Positions 7,847 to 15,382 of a stretch of DNA of 36,390 nucleotides are shown here, in pieces; positions within the stretch are counted from its first letter, which is position 1, and each line of letters begins with the position of its first letter. Where the stretch lies: NCBI RefSeq assembly GCF_000632715.1, contig NZ_BAWO01000060.1, positions 1 through 36,390 on the forward strand, written 5' to 3'. The notes under the pieces were generated by a model, which was not told the DNA's origin, did not search any database, and was given only the letters and a program-made list of their open reading frames with translations. A program made the position numbers and the translations under genes. Origin of the DNA: Parageobacillus caldoxylosilyticus NBRC 107762. GTDB taxonomy: Bacteria > Bacillota > Bacilli > Bacillales > Anoxybacillaceae.

Positions 7847-8695
7847 TTGTGGATATACTTTTATCTTGCTCATTTGCTAGGAGATTTTATTGTCCATTCA
7901 GATCGACTAGTTCAGGAACGACATGATCAACCGCTTGTCGATTTAGGAAAACATCTGGCTGTCCATACTATTCTTATGGCGGTCGCGAGCATTGTTGCCC
8001 TAGAAATATTTCCATCGTTTTCACTTTCCGGGCTGCTAATGCTGGCACAAGCTATTGTGCTTATTTCCATCTGCCATTTTATCATTGATTACGGCAAAAT
8101 AAAATTAGATATGGTATTTAATAAAACTATTAGTCAGGCGCTTTTATTTATAATGGACCAAATGCTTCACCTTTTGGTCATCTTGTTTACATTTTATTGT
8201 ATCTTTGAACCGCCAGCGTTTTTAGACATTATTGGAAAGACTTTCGCAGAAAAAGCGGCAGCCACTGCATGCATTTTTGTTTTAGCGACTTATGGAGCCG
8301 GGCATTTTCTGGAAATTTTATTAAGGGAATTCGCCCCCAATTACAAGCTGCAAGAAGGGATTTATCGTTTATCAGATGAGAAAATCGAAGTAAAAACGAA
8401 ACATGAGAATAGTGGAAAAAAAGAAGTGGAAATCACCACAATTAAAACAGAACAATTTTTTCATGATTCTCCAGCCAAAATCGGTCAACTCATCGGGATG
8501 CTAGAACGGACATTAATTGTGATTTTTATGATGATGGATATGCCACAGGGACTCGCATTCTTGGCGGCATTAAAAACGCTGACCCGTTTTAAGCAGTTTG
8601 AGCATAAGCAGTTTGCCGAATATTATCTAATCGGTACGTTATCCAGTGCTATTATTGGCATTTTACTAGGGATCATTGCAGCGAAAATTTGGTAA
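7847..8695 (+). CDS. DUF3307 domain membrane protein
   Basis: A 282-residue polytopic membrane protein. The N-terminus (YLAHLLGDFIVHSDRLVQER, later HLAVHTILM and CHFIIDYGKIKL) carries the conserved His/Asp residues of DUF3307 in membrane segments. A soluble loop with charged repeats (about 180-205) separates it from a C-terminal pair of helices. The start is TTG at 7847, 6 bases after the AGGGGG formed by the end of the preceding gene. It is co-transcribed with the SatD-type gene. Function unknown. The conserved intramembrane His/Asp might bind metal or an anion, which is only a guess. Confidence 0.8.
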   Translation: MWIYFYLAHLLGDFIVHSDRLVQERHDQPLVDLGKHLAVHTILMAVASIVALEIFPSFSLSGLLMLAQAIVLISICHFIIDYGKIKLDMVFNKTISQALLFIMDQMLHLLVILFTFYCIFEPPAFLDIIGKTFAEKAAATACIFVLATYGAGHFLEILLREFAPNYKLQEGIYRLSDEKIEVKTKHENSGKKEVEITTIKTEQFFHDSPAKIGQLIGMLERTLIVIFMMMDMPQGLAFLAALKTLTRFKQFEHKQFAEYYLIGTLSSAIIGILLGIIAAKIW

Positions 8696-8824
8696 TTGCT
8701 GTATCGAAACGGCAAAGTGATTTCGCATAAAGTGAATATCCTGACCGGGGTTGTTGTTATTGTGATGCTGGCTGGATTCATCGGCACGTTGGCGCTGTCA
8801 GGAGAAAGGGAGGAAAATGATTAA
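8696..8824 (+). pseudogene. C-terminal remnant of a membrane protein
   Basis: Directly after the DUF3307 stop, an open stretch of 42 codons without a start reads LLYRNGKVISHKVNILTGVV and on through a hydrophobic helix to LSGEREEND and a TAA. It has the look of a protein tail: one membrane helix and a short charged end. It is followed by a GGGAGG site and an overlapping ATGATTAA junction, as in an operon. The 5' part is absent, so a deletion probably ends at the DUF3307 stop. Family not identified. Confidence 0.4.
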
Positions 8825-8940
8825 TCTGCCACAAAAAGCTGGCGCTTATTTATGTTGCCCTAGCAACCGAGTTGGCCGAAGGAATTGGGATAGATATATG
8901 TAGCATCGTAGTATTTCCTACACATATTGTTTCTTTTTGA
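8817..8940 (+). pseudogene. Frameshifted fragment between membrane-protein tail and glycohydrolase fossil
   Basis: An ATG at 8817 with a GGGAGG site overlaps the preceding TAA. The frame is MINLPQK, then after a one-base shift LALIYVALATELAEGIGIDI and a few more codons to a TGA. This appears to be the start of a second gene of a decayed operon, interrupted by a frameshift and truncated. I cannot name the family. Confidence 0.3.
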
Positions 8941-8957
8941 AAGGACGGCAGGGAGAG

Positions 8958-9066
8958 ATGGAATGGATTGATCGGATGAAAGGCGGATAATAGGGCTTGC
9001 AATTGGCGACGTGCTTGGTGCGACAACGTAATTTATGATATGACGCAGGAGCAAATTCGTCTAACA
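8958..9066 (+). pseudogene. ADP-ribosylglycohydrolase (DraG-like) N-terminal remnant
   Basis: The ATG at 8958 follows AGGGAGAG and reads MEWIDRMKGG. After a one-base loss it continues IIGLAIGDVLGATT, a stop codon where Glu is expected, then FM, and after another shift MTQEQIRLT. The pattern (RxKGGxxGLAIGDxLGxxxEFMxxEEI) is the conserved N-terminus of the ADP-ribosylglycohydrolase family, which removes ADP-ribose from proteins or small molecules. Two shifts, one stop and loss of the rest make it a clear fossil. It ends against the terminator of the convergent queT-like gene. Confidence 0.6.
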
Positions 9067-9071
9067 TAAGA

Positions 9072-9101
9072 AAAAGCGGCAGGTAAAACCTTGCCGCTTT
9101 A
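9072..9101 (-). terminator. Terminator of the queT-like gene
   Basis: The hairpin AAAGCGGCAGGT-AAA-ACC(T)TGCCGCTTT has one bulged base. It lies just past the stop of the minus-strand gene with a T-run (the A5 at 9071-9075 on the plus strand) and closes both that gene and the decayed plus-strand operon. Confidence 0.75.
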
Positions 9102-9590
9102 TGTTTCCATTAATTTATCCAAATGTGCACGCCGGTTTACCGCATACATAATAGGCGCGCCAACCGCCATGACGACAAATTCTCCTACTGCGGTTGTCAG
9201 CCAGGTGAAAAAGAATGGCAGGTCAAACGCCAGCTTTAACTCCCAGGCAATCAAGAACATCGTAAACGTAAACACCAGCGTATTGACAGCCATCCGCGCC
9301 CATACATTTTTCACATACCGCATCGAAAAAATCGTGATCAGGAGGGCGATGACCGACTGCCCGACCCCGAAAACGAGATCGTACGCCATCATCGGCGAGA
9401 AAAACAAATTCGCAAAAAAGACGCCTAACACAATGCCAAAGAAATATTTTTTATGAAACACGACGAGATGATTCAGCATTTCCGAGACGCGAAACTGCAC
9501 GTTAGTAAATCCAAACGGCTGAATCAGCATCGTCACTGCGATGTACACAGCCGCTAAAATGCCGTTTACGACGATAGTTCTAATGTTCAT
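9099..9590 (-). CDS. queT: QueT family transporter (predicted preQ0/preQ1 or queuosine-precursor uptake)
   Basis: A 163-residue membrane protein with about five helices, matching the QueT family of ECF-type substrate-binding (S) components. Family features are the N-terminal ILAAVYIAVTMLIQPFGFTN, the conserved VQFRVSEMLNHLVVF segment and a following long aromatic helix. The family is assigned to uptake of queuosine precursors for tRNA modification and usually works with an ECF energising module encoded elsewhere. ATG at 9588-9590 follows TAAGGAGAG. The leader is structured (see the next two entries). No preQ1-I consensus was recognised there, so regulation by preQ1 is not shown. Confidence 0.8.
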   Translation of the reverse strand: MNIRTIVVNGILAAVYIAVTMLIQPFGFTNVQFRVSEMLNHLVVFHKKYFFGIVLGVFFANLFFSPMMAYDLVFGVGQSVIALLITIFSMRYVKNVWARMAVNTLVFTFTMFLIAWELKLAFDLPFFFTWLTTAVGEFVVMAVGAPIMYAVNRRAHLDKLMET

Positions 9591-9598
9591 ATGTTTCT

Positions 9599-9616
9599 CT
9601 CCTTACATCGTTAAGG
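9599..9616 (-). promoter_or_regulatory. Hairpin that overlaps the queT ribosome-binding site
   Basis: On the minus strand CCTTA-(6 nt)-TAAGG can form a 5-bp stem that includes most of the AAGGAG ribosome site (about 9599-9604). If formed, it would block translation. It lies immediately downstream of a terminator-like hairpin, which suggests a riboregulated leader. The ligand is unknown. Confidence 0.35.
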
Positions 9617-9623
9617 TACATGC

Positions 9624-9650
9624 AAAAAACACCATCGGTATACATGGTGC
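9624..9650 (-). terminator. Leader attenuator-like hairpin upstream of queT
   Basis: Minus strand CACCAT-(8 nt)-ATGGTG followed by TTTTTT, 34 bp before the queT start and upstream of its ribosome site. A terminator in this position, with no other minus-strand gene before it, fits an attenuator. Confidence 0.5.
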
Positions 9651-9771
9651 AACAAGAAAAGCAACATCTATTATTTTAGCAAGAACAGAAGGAAATGCAA
9701 TGATCGATCTCTAAATTTGAAATGGGCGATCGGCGCTTTTGCAAAATTTGCTCATCCATAAATAATATAAC

Positions 9772-9808
9772 AAAAACAGCAGATGGGGTTGGCCCGTCTG
9801 CTGTTTTT
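9772..9808. terminator. Terminator-like hairpin between the divergent queT and DMT genes
   Basis: A 12-bp stem AAAAACAGCAGA/TCTGCTGTTTTT with a 13-nt loop. It sits between two divergently transcribed genes, where no transcript is expected to end. It may be a leader terminator of the plus-strand DMT gene (102 bp before its ATG), a relic of a lost gene, or an insulator. Confidence 0.55.
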
Positions 9809-9910
9809 GTCGTTTTGAAAAATCACGGAAATAACTTCTTCCATGTCATTATCCTCCATGATATGATAATTAGTAAAGTTTTTCATTATTATGTAGGATG
9901 TGGATTAGCA

Positions 9911-10345
9911 ATGAAGTGGTTATGGATGATTCTTGCCATCGTCGCAGGAATGGCAACGTCGGTGCAAGCTGGCGTCAACGGCGGTCTCGGCAAAAGAGTC
10001 GGCGTGATGGAAGGAGCATTCGTTTCCTTTCTTATCGGCACGATCGTGTTATTTTTATTGCAATTGTTTTTTGGAAAAGGAGACTTGCTGCAAATGTTTT
10101 CCGTGCCGAAGTGGCAGCTGCTTGGTGGGGTGCTCGGGGCCTTTTACGTGGTTGTCATGGTGCTCATCGTTCCGAAAGTCGGGGTTGCTACTTCTATCAT
10201 GGCCGTTGTCGCCGGACAGTTGGTGATGAGTTCCATCATCGATCACTTTGGCTTGCTTGGCGGGCAGCAAATTCCTTTTGACATGAGAAGAATGACGGGA
10301 ATCATACTATTGTTTTGCGCATTATGGCTGTTTTATAAAAAATAA
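9911..10345 (+). CDS. DMT superfamily transporter, DUF606/YdcZ type
   Basis: A 144-residue membrane protein with five helices, typical of the short DUF606 (YdcZ) members of the drug/metabolite transporter superfamily. The N-terminal AIVAGMATSVQAGVNGGLGKR and the later GGVLGAFYVVVMVLIVPKVG are family hallmarks. These proteins act as dimers or paired halves. The start ATG at 9911 begins the conserved part; upstream in-frame starts would add an unrelated hydrophilic stretch. The ribosome site is weak. A hairpin stands in its leader and a strong terminator follows. Substrate unknown. Confidence 0.8.
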   Translation: MKWLWMILAIVAGMATSVQAGVNGGLGKRVGVMEGAFVSFLIGTIVLFLLQLFFGKGDLLQMFSVPKWQLLGGVLGAFYVVVMVLIVPKVGVATSIMAVVAGQLVMSSIIDHFGLLGGQQIPFDMRRMTGIILLFCALWLFYKK

Positions 10346-10359
10346 TATGGTATGTGTGT

Positions 10360-10386
10360 CTGCTGGTTAGCCAGCAGTTTTTTTTG
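10360..10386 (+). terminator. Terminator of the DMT transporter gene
   Basis: Stem CTGCTGG/CCAGCAG with TTAG loop, followed by nine T residues, 15 bp after the stop codon. Confidence 0.92.
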
Positions 10387-10491
10387 TAAACATACCGTGC
10401 TTGTTTCCAATCCGCCGCTTATGTTTAGTTTTTTTTCATTGGTTTATACTAACAAAAGCAGTTTAATCACACTAAAGGGAAGTTGAGGTTC

Positions 10492-12663
10492 GTGAAAAAG
10501 ATATGGAATCTTTATGTTCACGATATGAAGCAAATAGCAACAAACTGGGTAGCGGCGGTATTGGTAGGCGGATTGCTTCTTCTGCCATCGCTTTATGCGT
10601 GGGTGAATATCGAAGCTTCTATTGATCCGTACGCCAACACGAGAAACATTAAAGTAGGAATTGTCAATGAAGACAAAGGGGCAAAAATTCAAGGACATGC
10701 GTTTAACGCCGGAAAAGAAATTGTCAGGGCGCTACGAAACAATCATGACTTAGGCTGGCAATTTGTTGGCAAACAAGAAGGAATGAAAAACGTCCGCTAT
10801 GGCGATTATTTTGCGACGATCGTCATTCCAAGCGATTTTTCAGAAAAATTGGCTACCATTGTGCAAGATAGGCCGGAGCAGGCCGTCATTCATTACTATG
10901 AAAATGACAAAAAGAACGCGATTGCGCCGAGAATCACATCCAAAGGAGCAAGCACCATCACCGAGCAAGTAAGCGATCAATTTGTCGCTGTTGTCAACAG
11001 CGTTTTGTTTTCTATCTTTCATGAAGCGGGGGTGGCATTAGAACAACAGCTGCCAGATATTCGCCATTTTGAGACCCTGATTTTTCAGCTGCAGACGAAG
11101 CTGCCGGAAATCAAGCGGTTGTTAAACCAATCGATGTCCGACGCGAAAGAGGCGGAACGGCTCGTCAATAAAGCGGAAAAAACGCTTCCCGAAGCGAAAC
11201 GGATCGTCAACAGCGGCATTGCGTTTCTTGATGAAACGAATCAGTTTTTCACGAAAGCGGAAGCAAAAGCAAAGACATTGACGCCGCAAATCGCGGAAAA
11301 TTTGCGTACGCTGCAGCAAATCGCCATGTCCATCTATGCCGCAACTAACAAGCTGCAAGAAAACCTTTCCCTTGCCCAGCAGCGGCAATGGCTTTCCGAC
11401 GTCCAGGGCATGGCCGCAGCTGGGGAACAAATGGCAGATGAAGCGCAAACACAGCTTCGCATATTCAATAACATGATCGAAAAGAGAGCTTTCTCTCGCA
11501 CGGCTTCCGCCAATATGGAACAATTGTCCGGCCGTCTGACAGGCATAAAATCCAATTTAAGAGAAGCACAGCGCCTTGCCAAGTTAGCGTACGAGCAAAG
11601 TGAAAACGGGGCGCAGCCAGGCAACCATCTTCTCACCGACCTAAATGAGCGGGCGGCAGCTGCGGTTAAGCAAGTCGATCGGGTGATGAATGAATACGAG
11701 CAACATATCGCACCGCTCATGAAAGAAAAAATGAACGAAACGAAGCAGACGCTTCAAGACGCCCGCCGCATGCTCGCGGACATCGCCAACACCATTCTGG
11801 AATTAGAGCGGCTTCTTCAGCACGCCGGCAGCGGTCTCAAGCAGGGGGAAGAAATGTTGCAGACGGCAAGCGACCAGTATCCGTTTCTTGCGCGGAAAGT
11901 CAACGATATCGCTTCCTTTCTTGCAAAATTGAAAAAAGAAACAAACATCTACGACATCATTCGTTTATTAAAAAATGATCCAAGCGCAAAAGGTGAATTT
12001 TTGGCCCATCCCGTCGACTTAAAGACGCATAGATTGTTTCCGCTTCCGAACTATGGATCGGGGATGAACCCGTTTTATACCGTCTTGTCCATATGGGTGG
12101 GCTGTCTGCTGTTAGTGTCGTTGCTTTCTACCGAACCTTATGAGGCAGAAGGGTATACCAGCAGAGAAATTTATTTTGGCCGGCTGCTGACGTTTTGGAC
12201 ATGCAACAGTATTCAGGCGCTTATTGTCACGTTAGGAGATGTATTTCTTTTAAAGAATATTTATATTCATGACTCCGGCTGGTTTATCCTCTTTGGGCTG
12301 TTATGCAGCTTTGTGTTTATTGTCATTGTCTTTACGCTCGTATCAGTATTCAGCGACGTCGGCAAGGCGCTGGCCATCGTCCTGCTCGTTTTCCAAATCG
12401 CCGGAGCAGGGGGGACGTATCCGGTTCAGCTTATTCCGGAATTTTTCCAAAACATCAACCCGTTTTTGCCGTTTACGTATGCGATTGATTTGATGCGCGA
12501 AGCAGTCGGCGGCATTGTGTGGGGAAAAGTGAAAAACGATGCGGTTCGTCTCATGATGTTTGCCGTCCTGGCTCTCTTATTAGGTACGCTTCTGAAAGAA
12601 CCGTTGAACAAATACATGCATTCGCTGCATGCGAAAGCGAAAAAAAGCGGATTGTTTCATTAA
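10492..12663 (+). CDS. YhgE/Pip domain-containing membrane protein
   Basis: A 723-residue protein of the YhgE/Pip (phage infection protein) family, related to ABC-2-type permeases. A first helix (WVAAVLVGGLLLLPSLYAWV) is followed by the conserved NIKVGIVNEDKGA segment and the extracellular part. A long helical coiled-coil-like region spans about residues 190-480, and a C-terminal block of about five helices (from about 520) includes NPFLPFTYAIDLMREAVGG. Family members are linked to phage receptor function in lactococci and to type VII secretion accessory roles; the role here is unknown. GTG at 10492 is chosen as start (VKKIWNLYVHDMK); an in-frame TTG at 10483 is too close to the AAGGGA site. 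It appears to be a single-gene unit. Confidence 0.85.
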   Translation: MKKIWNLYVHDMKQIATNWVAAVLVGGLLLLPSLYAWVNIEASIDPYANTRNIKVGIVNEDKGAKIQGHAFNAGKEIVRALRNNHDLGWQFVGKQEGMKNVRYGDYFATIVIPSDFSEKLATIVQDRPEQAVIHYYENDKKNAIAPRITSKGASTITEQVSDQFVAVVNSVLFSIFHEAGVALEQQLPDIRHFETLIFQLQTKLPEIKRLLNQSMSDAKEAERLVNKAEKTLPEAKRIVNSGIAFLDETNQFFTKAEAKAKTLTPQIAENLRTLQQIAMSIYAATNKLQENLSLAQQRQWLSDVQGMAAAGEQMADEAQTQLRIFNNMIEKRAFSRTASANMEQLSGRLTGIKSNLREAQRLAKLAYEQSENGAQPGNHLLTDLNERAAAAVKQVDRVMNEYEQHIAPLMKEKMNETKQTLQDARRMLADIANTILELERLLQHAGSGLKQGEEMLQTASDQYPFLARKVNDIASFLAKLKKETNIYDIIRLLKNDPSAKGEFLAHPVDLKTHRLFPLPNYGSGMNPFYTVLSIWVGCLLLVSLLSTEPYEAEGYTSREIYFGRLLTFWTCNSIQALIVTLGDVFLLKNIYIHDSGWFILFGLLCSFVFIVIVFTLVSVFSDVGKALAIVLLVFQIAGAGGTYPVQLIPEFFQNINPFLPFTYAIDLMREAVGGIVWGKVKNDAVRLMMFAVLALLLGTLLKEPLNKYMHSLHAKAKKSGLFH

Positions 12664-12790
12664 ACCATGCGGCATAGGCAAAATGACCGCCTGGCTTTTT
12701 TGTTTATATCCGGTGACGCCATCGATGGGAAACAGAAACAGCCAGCGCGGATATGGACGCTGTTTTAAAAAAATAGATTCGTTACGGCGG

Positions 12791-12819
12791 AAGGCACGGA
12801 TTTGATTCGTGCCTTTTTT
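12791..12819. terminator. Terminator between the YhgE gene and the lacI fossil
   Basis: Stem AAGGCACG-(9 nt)-CGTGCCTT followed by T5, about 130 bp after the YhgE stop and 110 bp before the regulator fossil. Confidence 0.75.
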
Positions 12820-12925
12820 CATGACGAAGTTGCAAATGATTTGACAAATGAATGCATGTATAATATCCATCTTGGAAAGCGGCTTTGAAAACAAACCGGA
12901 CCAAACGGTATAGAGGTTAACTTTA

Positions 12926-13228
12926 GTGGGCTACACCATTAAAGACATCGCGTTGAGGGCTGGTATTTCGAAGTCGACGGTTTCGCGCGTCATTTCGGGA
13001 AAAGGGGTTGCAAGTCCAGAGACGCGTGAAAAAGTATTAAAAGTGATGAAGGAGCTGCAGTATAAACCAAATGCCTTGGCAAGGGCGATGGTTTCGCAGC
13101 GGACGAACAATATAGGCGTAGTGGTTTATCATTCACGTTCTCCAATGGCTTCGCATCCTATAATTTTTCTTGAAACATGCTCATTCTCCTGCTTTTCCAA
13201 AAGTTTGTTATTCTACAGTAACAGATAG
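12926..13228 (+). pseudogene. LacI-family transcriptional regulator, truncated after the DNA-binding domain
   Basis: The first about 75 residues are a clean LacI/GalR headpiece. It has the helix-turn-helix (YTIKDIALRAGISKSTVSRV), the hinge (YKPNALARAMVSQRT) and the start of the sugar-binding core (NNIGVVVYHSRSPMASHP). After that the frame enters unrelated sequence (ETCSFSCFSKSLLF...) and stops at about residue 100. The normal protein would be about 330 residues, so the ligand-binding core is gone. GTG at 12926 follows an AGAGG site. An imperfect dyad ACCG-(7 nt)-CGGT lies just upstream and could be its old operator. Whether the headpiece is still made is unknown. Confidence 0.8.
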
Positions 13229-13312
13229 TTAAAGATGGAAACTTCTTGTATACTAAATACGTATAACCATTACGTCGATGGATTGTCTTTGTTTAAGGGG
13301 GATAGAGAAATC

Positions 13313-13792
13313 ATGAATGGAGAACCTAGAAAAAGAATCTCCGAACGAGCATTATCGGTATGGCGGATATACGGCATGATTGGATTGGCTGTTTCTTTTG
13401 CCGCTTTTGCCGCTGTCATTGTCCTGATTATCATTTTTGACGGGCCGAAATGGATTATTCCTATCTTGATTCTTTTGTTTATAGGAGAAGGTTATTTGTT
13501 CCTCTTTTTTATCCCAAGATTACGCTGGCGGCGCTGGCGCTATGAAGTGCGTGAGCAGGAAATCGAGATTCAACAAGGTTTGTTTACGGTAAGGCGAACG
13601 TTGATCCCAATGATTCGCGTGCAGCACGTCGATTCTAAGCAAGGGCCATTGTTCAAAAAATACAAACTGGCCTCCGTAACGATTTCGACAGCCGCAACGG
13701 TGCATGAAATTCCGGCACTCGATGAAGAGGAAGCAGAGGAGCTGCGCTATTCTATTTCCAGATTGGCAAGGGTGGCGTATGACGATGTCTGA
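13313..13792 (+). CDS. ydbS: PH domain-containing membrane protein (YdbS-like)
   Basis: A 159-residue protein with two N-terminal helices (about 25-65) and one bacterial PH-like (bPH2) domain (about 75-150: RWRYEVREQEIEIQQGLFTV, then RTLIPMIRVQHVDSKQGPLF). ATG at 13313 follows AAGGGGGA. It overlaps the ydbT-like gene by 8 bp, so the products probably form a complex in the membrane. In B. subtilis, ydbS/ydbT have been connected with resistance to antimicrobial compounds of other Bacillus strains; that link is knowledge of the homologues, not visible here. Confidence 0.88.
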   Translation: MNGEPRKRISERALSVWRIYGMIGLAVSFAAFAAVIVLIIIFDGPKWIIPILILLFIGEGYLFLFFIPRLRWRRWRYEVREQEIEIQQGLFTVRRTLIPMIRVQHVDSKQGPLFKKYKLASVTISTAATVHEIPALDEEEAEELRYSISRLARVAYDDV

Positions 13793-15278
13793 GAAAAAAC
13801 GGCTTCATCCCATTTCTGTCATCGTCAATATTGTTAAGCAATTGAAAGACGCGTTTTTTCCGCTCCTCCTTCTCGTCATAGTCGGGAATAGAACCATTTC
13901 CATGATGTGGGATATCGCCGTGCCATCGGCGGTTGTCATGTACACCATTGTGATCGGAATTGTTTCTTGGCTCCGTTTTACCTATCGGTTGGAAGAAGGG
14001 GAATTGCGCATTGAACATGGTGTGTTTGTAAGAAAAAAACGATATATTCCTTTCGAACGCATTCAAGGCGTTTCCATTTCCGAAGGTTTTCTGCAACGAT
14101 TGGCAGGAGTCGTTAAAGTCAATATAGAAACAGCGGGAAATCAGTTAGGAGAAGCCGAAGTGGTATTAACGGCTGTAACAAGGGAAGAAGCGGAACGAAT
14201 TCAACGTTGGATTCGAAAAGCAAAGGAAATGATAAATGATGAAATGATGCTGTTGGATGAAAATACTGCATCTTCTTTTGTCTCCATCCATCAACCATTA
14301 CAGGAAGAAGCGAAAAACATCATTTTTTCGATGAGCTTTTGGGAAGTTTTTCAAGTAGCGGTGACAAGCGGTGGGGCACTTAGCGTTATTGCTGCCATTT
14401 TCCTTTTTATCTCCCAATTTGACGATCTCATTCCTTATGAGATGCTATATAAAGATGCGCAAACGATGTTCGCGCATGGTTTATTTGATACGATGATGGC
14501 TGTTTTATTGATTTTTATTGCCGCTTATATGATATCCATTATTCAAAATATGCTGCGGTACGCTTTTTTTACGGTGGAAAAAATAGATGAAGACATCGTC
14601 ATTTCGAGAGGATTGCTTGAAAGAAGAAAAGTGACAACGCCTGTCGCACGGGTTCAAGGGATTGTAATAAAAGAAAACATGATTCGCCGCTGGCTTGGGT
14701 ATGCTTCCGTTTATATCATTCATGCGGGTGGGGCATTGGATGGCGGCCATCACGGGAGTATTATACTCTGCCCGTTAATAAAGAAAGAACGGATTGCTTC
14801 CGTTATTTCTTCCTGTCTCCCGGAGTATAGCATCCACCATGAATTCAATGCGTTGCCAAAGCGAGCATGCATCCGCTACACGGCCCGTCCTTTATATGTG
14901 CTGATTCTTCCTGTTTGCATCGCCGCTTATTTCTTGCGTCCGTGGGGGCTGTTGCTTTTGTTGTGGCTTCCCATCGTTTCATATTTCGGCTACTTAAGTT
15001 ATAAAGCGGCCGGCTGGGCGATTTCGCCTCATCAGCTTGCACTAAGAAGCGGCTTTTTCAACATGAAAGCCATGTATATGTTAAAAAATCGTATTCAATC
15101 CATGGAAGCTTCTTCTACCTGGTTTCAGAAGCGAAAACACCTCGGAACCATTGCGGCAACGGTCATGCCCGGAATCGGCGCCCGTGGAGAAGTGGCAGAT
15201 CTTGATCAAGAAGATGTGAAAACAATATATGCATGGCTGAAAAGGACAAACGAAGCATCTAAAGTTTCGTCTGATTGA
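13785..15278 (+). CDS. ydbT: PH domain-containing membrane protein (YdbT-like)
   Basis: A 497-residue membrane protein with three bPH2-type repeats, each after a pair of helices. The first is near residues 65-140 (RLEEGELRIEHGVFVRKKRY, then IPFERIQGVSISEGFLQR). The second lies near 255-330 (DIVISRGLLERRKVTTPVAR, then VQGIVIKENMIRRWLGY) and the third near 410-480 (LALRSGFFNMKAMYMLKNRI, then QSMEASSTWFQKR). ATG at 13785 is preferred because AAGGGTGG at 13769-13776 is best spaced to it; 13779 is possible. It is translationally coupled to the ydbS-like gene and followed by a GC-rich hairpin. Confidence 0.88.
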   Translation: MSEKKRLHPISVIVNIVKQLKDAFFPLLLLVIVGNRTISMMWDIAVPSAVVMYTIVIGIVSWLRFTYRLEEGELRIEHGVFVRKKRYIPFERIQGVSISEGFLQRLAGVVKVNIETAGNQLGEAEVVLTAVTREEAERIQRWIRKAKEMINDEMMLLDENTASSFVSIHQPLQEEAKNIIFSMSFWEVFQVAVTSGGALSVIAAIFLFISQFDDLIPYEMLYKDAQTMFAHGLFDTMMAVLLIFIAAYMISIIQNMLRYAFFTVEKIDEDIVISRGLLERRKVTTPVARVQGIVIKENMIRRWLGYASVYIIHAGGALDGGHHGSIILCPLIKKERIASVISSCLPEYSIHHEFNALPKRACIRYTARPLYVLILPVCIAAYFLRPWGLLLLLWLPIVSYFGYLSYKAAGWAISPHQLALRSGFFNMKAMYMLKNRIQSMEASSTWFQKRKHLGTIAATVMPGIGARGEVADLDQEDVKTIYAWLKRTNEASKVSSD

Positions 15279-15281
15279 ACT

Positions 15282-15316
15282 CTCCCCACCCATGCTCTGC
15301 TTAGAGGTGGGGGGAG
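15282..15316. terminator. GC-rich hairpin after ydbT
   Basis: Outer stem CTCCCCACC/GGTGGGG(G)GAG and inner stem CTCT/AGAG, 4 bp after the ydbT stop. The T-run is poor (CTTCTTGG), so it may be a weak terminator or a transposon-end hairpin like those found 1.3 kb further on. Confidence 0.5.
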
Positions 15317-15382
15317 CTTCTTGGATAAAATCTTAAAATAAGAATAGATATACAATAAAGAGGGCTTTTATCCTAAAAAAAT

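Noticed and set aside
12700-12770. ATATCCG...CGGATAT inverted repeat after the YhgE gene
   Set aside because: Short arms, long irregular interior and no T-run; the clear terminator lies further on at 12791-12819.
12841-12864. TTGACA and TATAAT before the lacI fossil
   Set aside because: Both hexamers are perfect but only 12 bp apart, too short for a sigma-A promoter.
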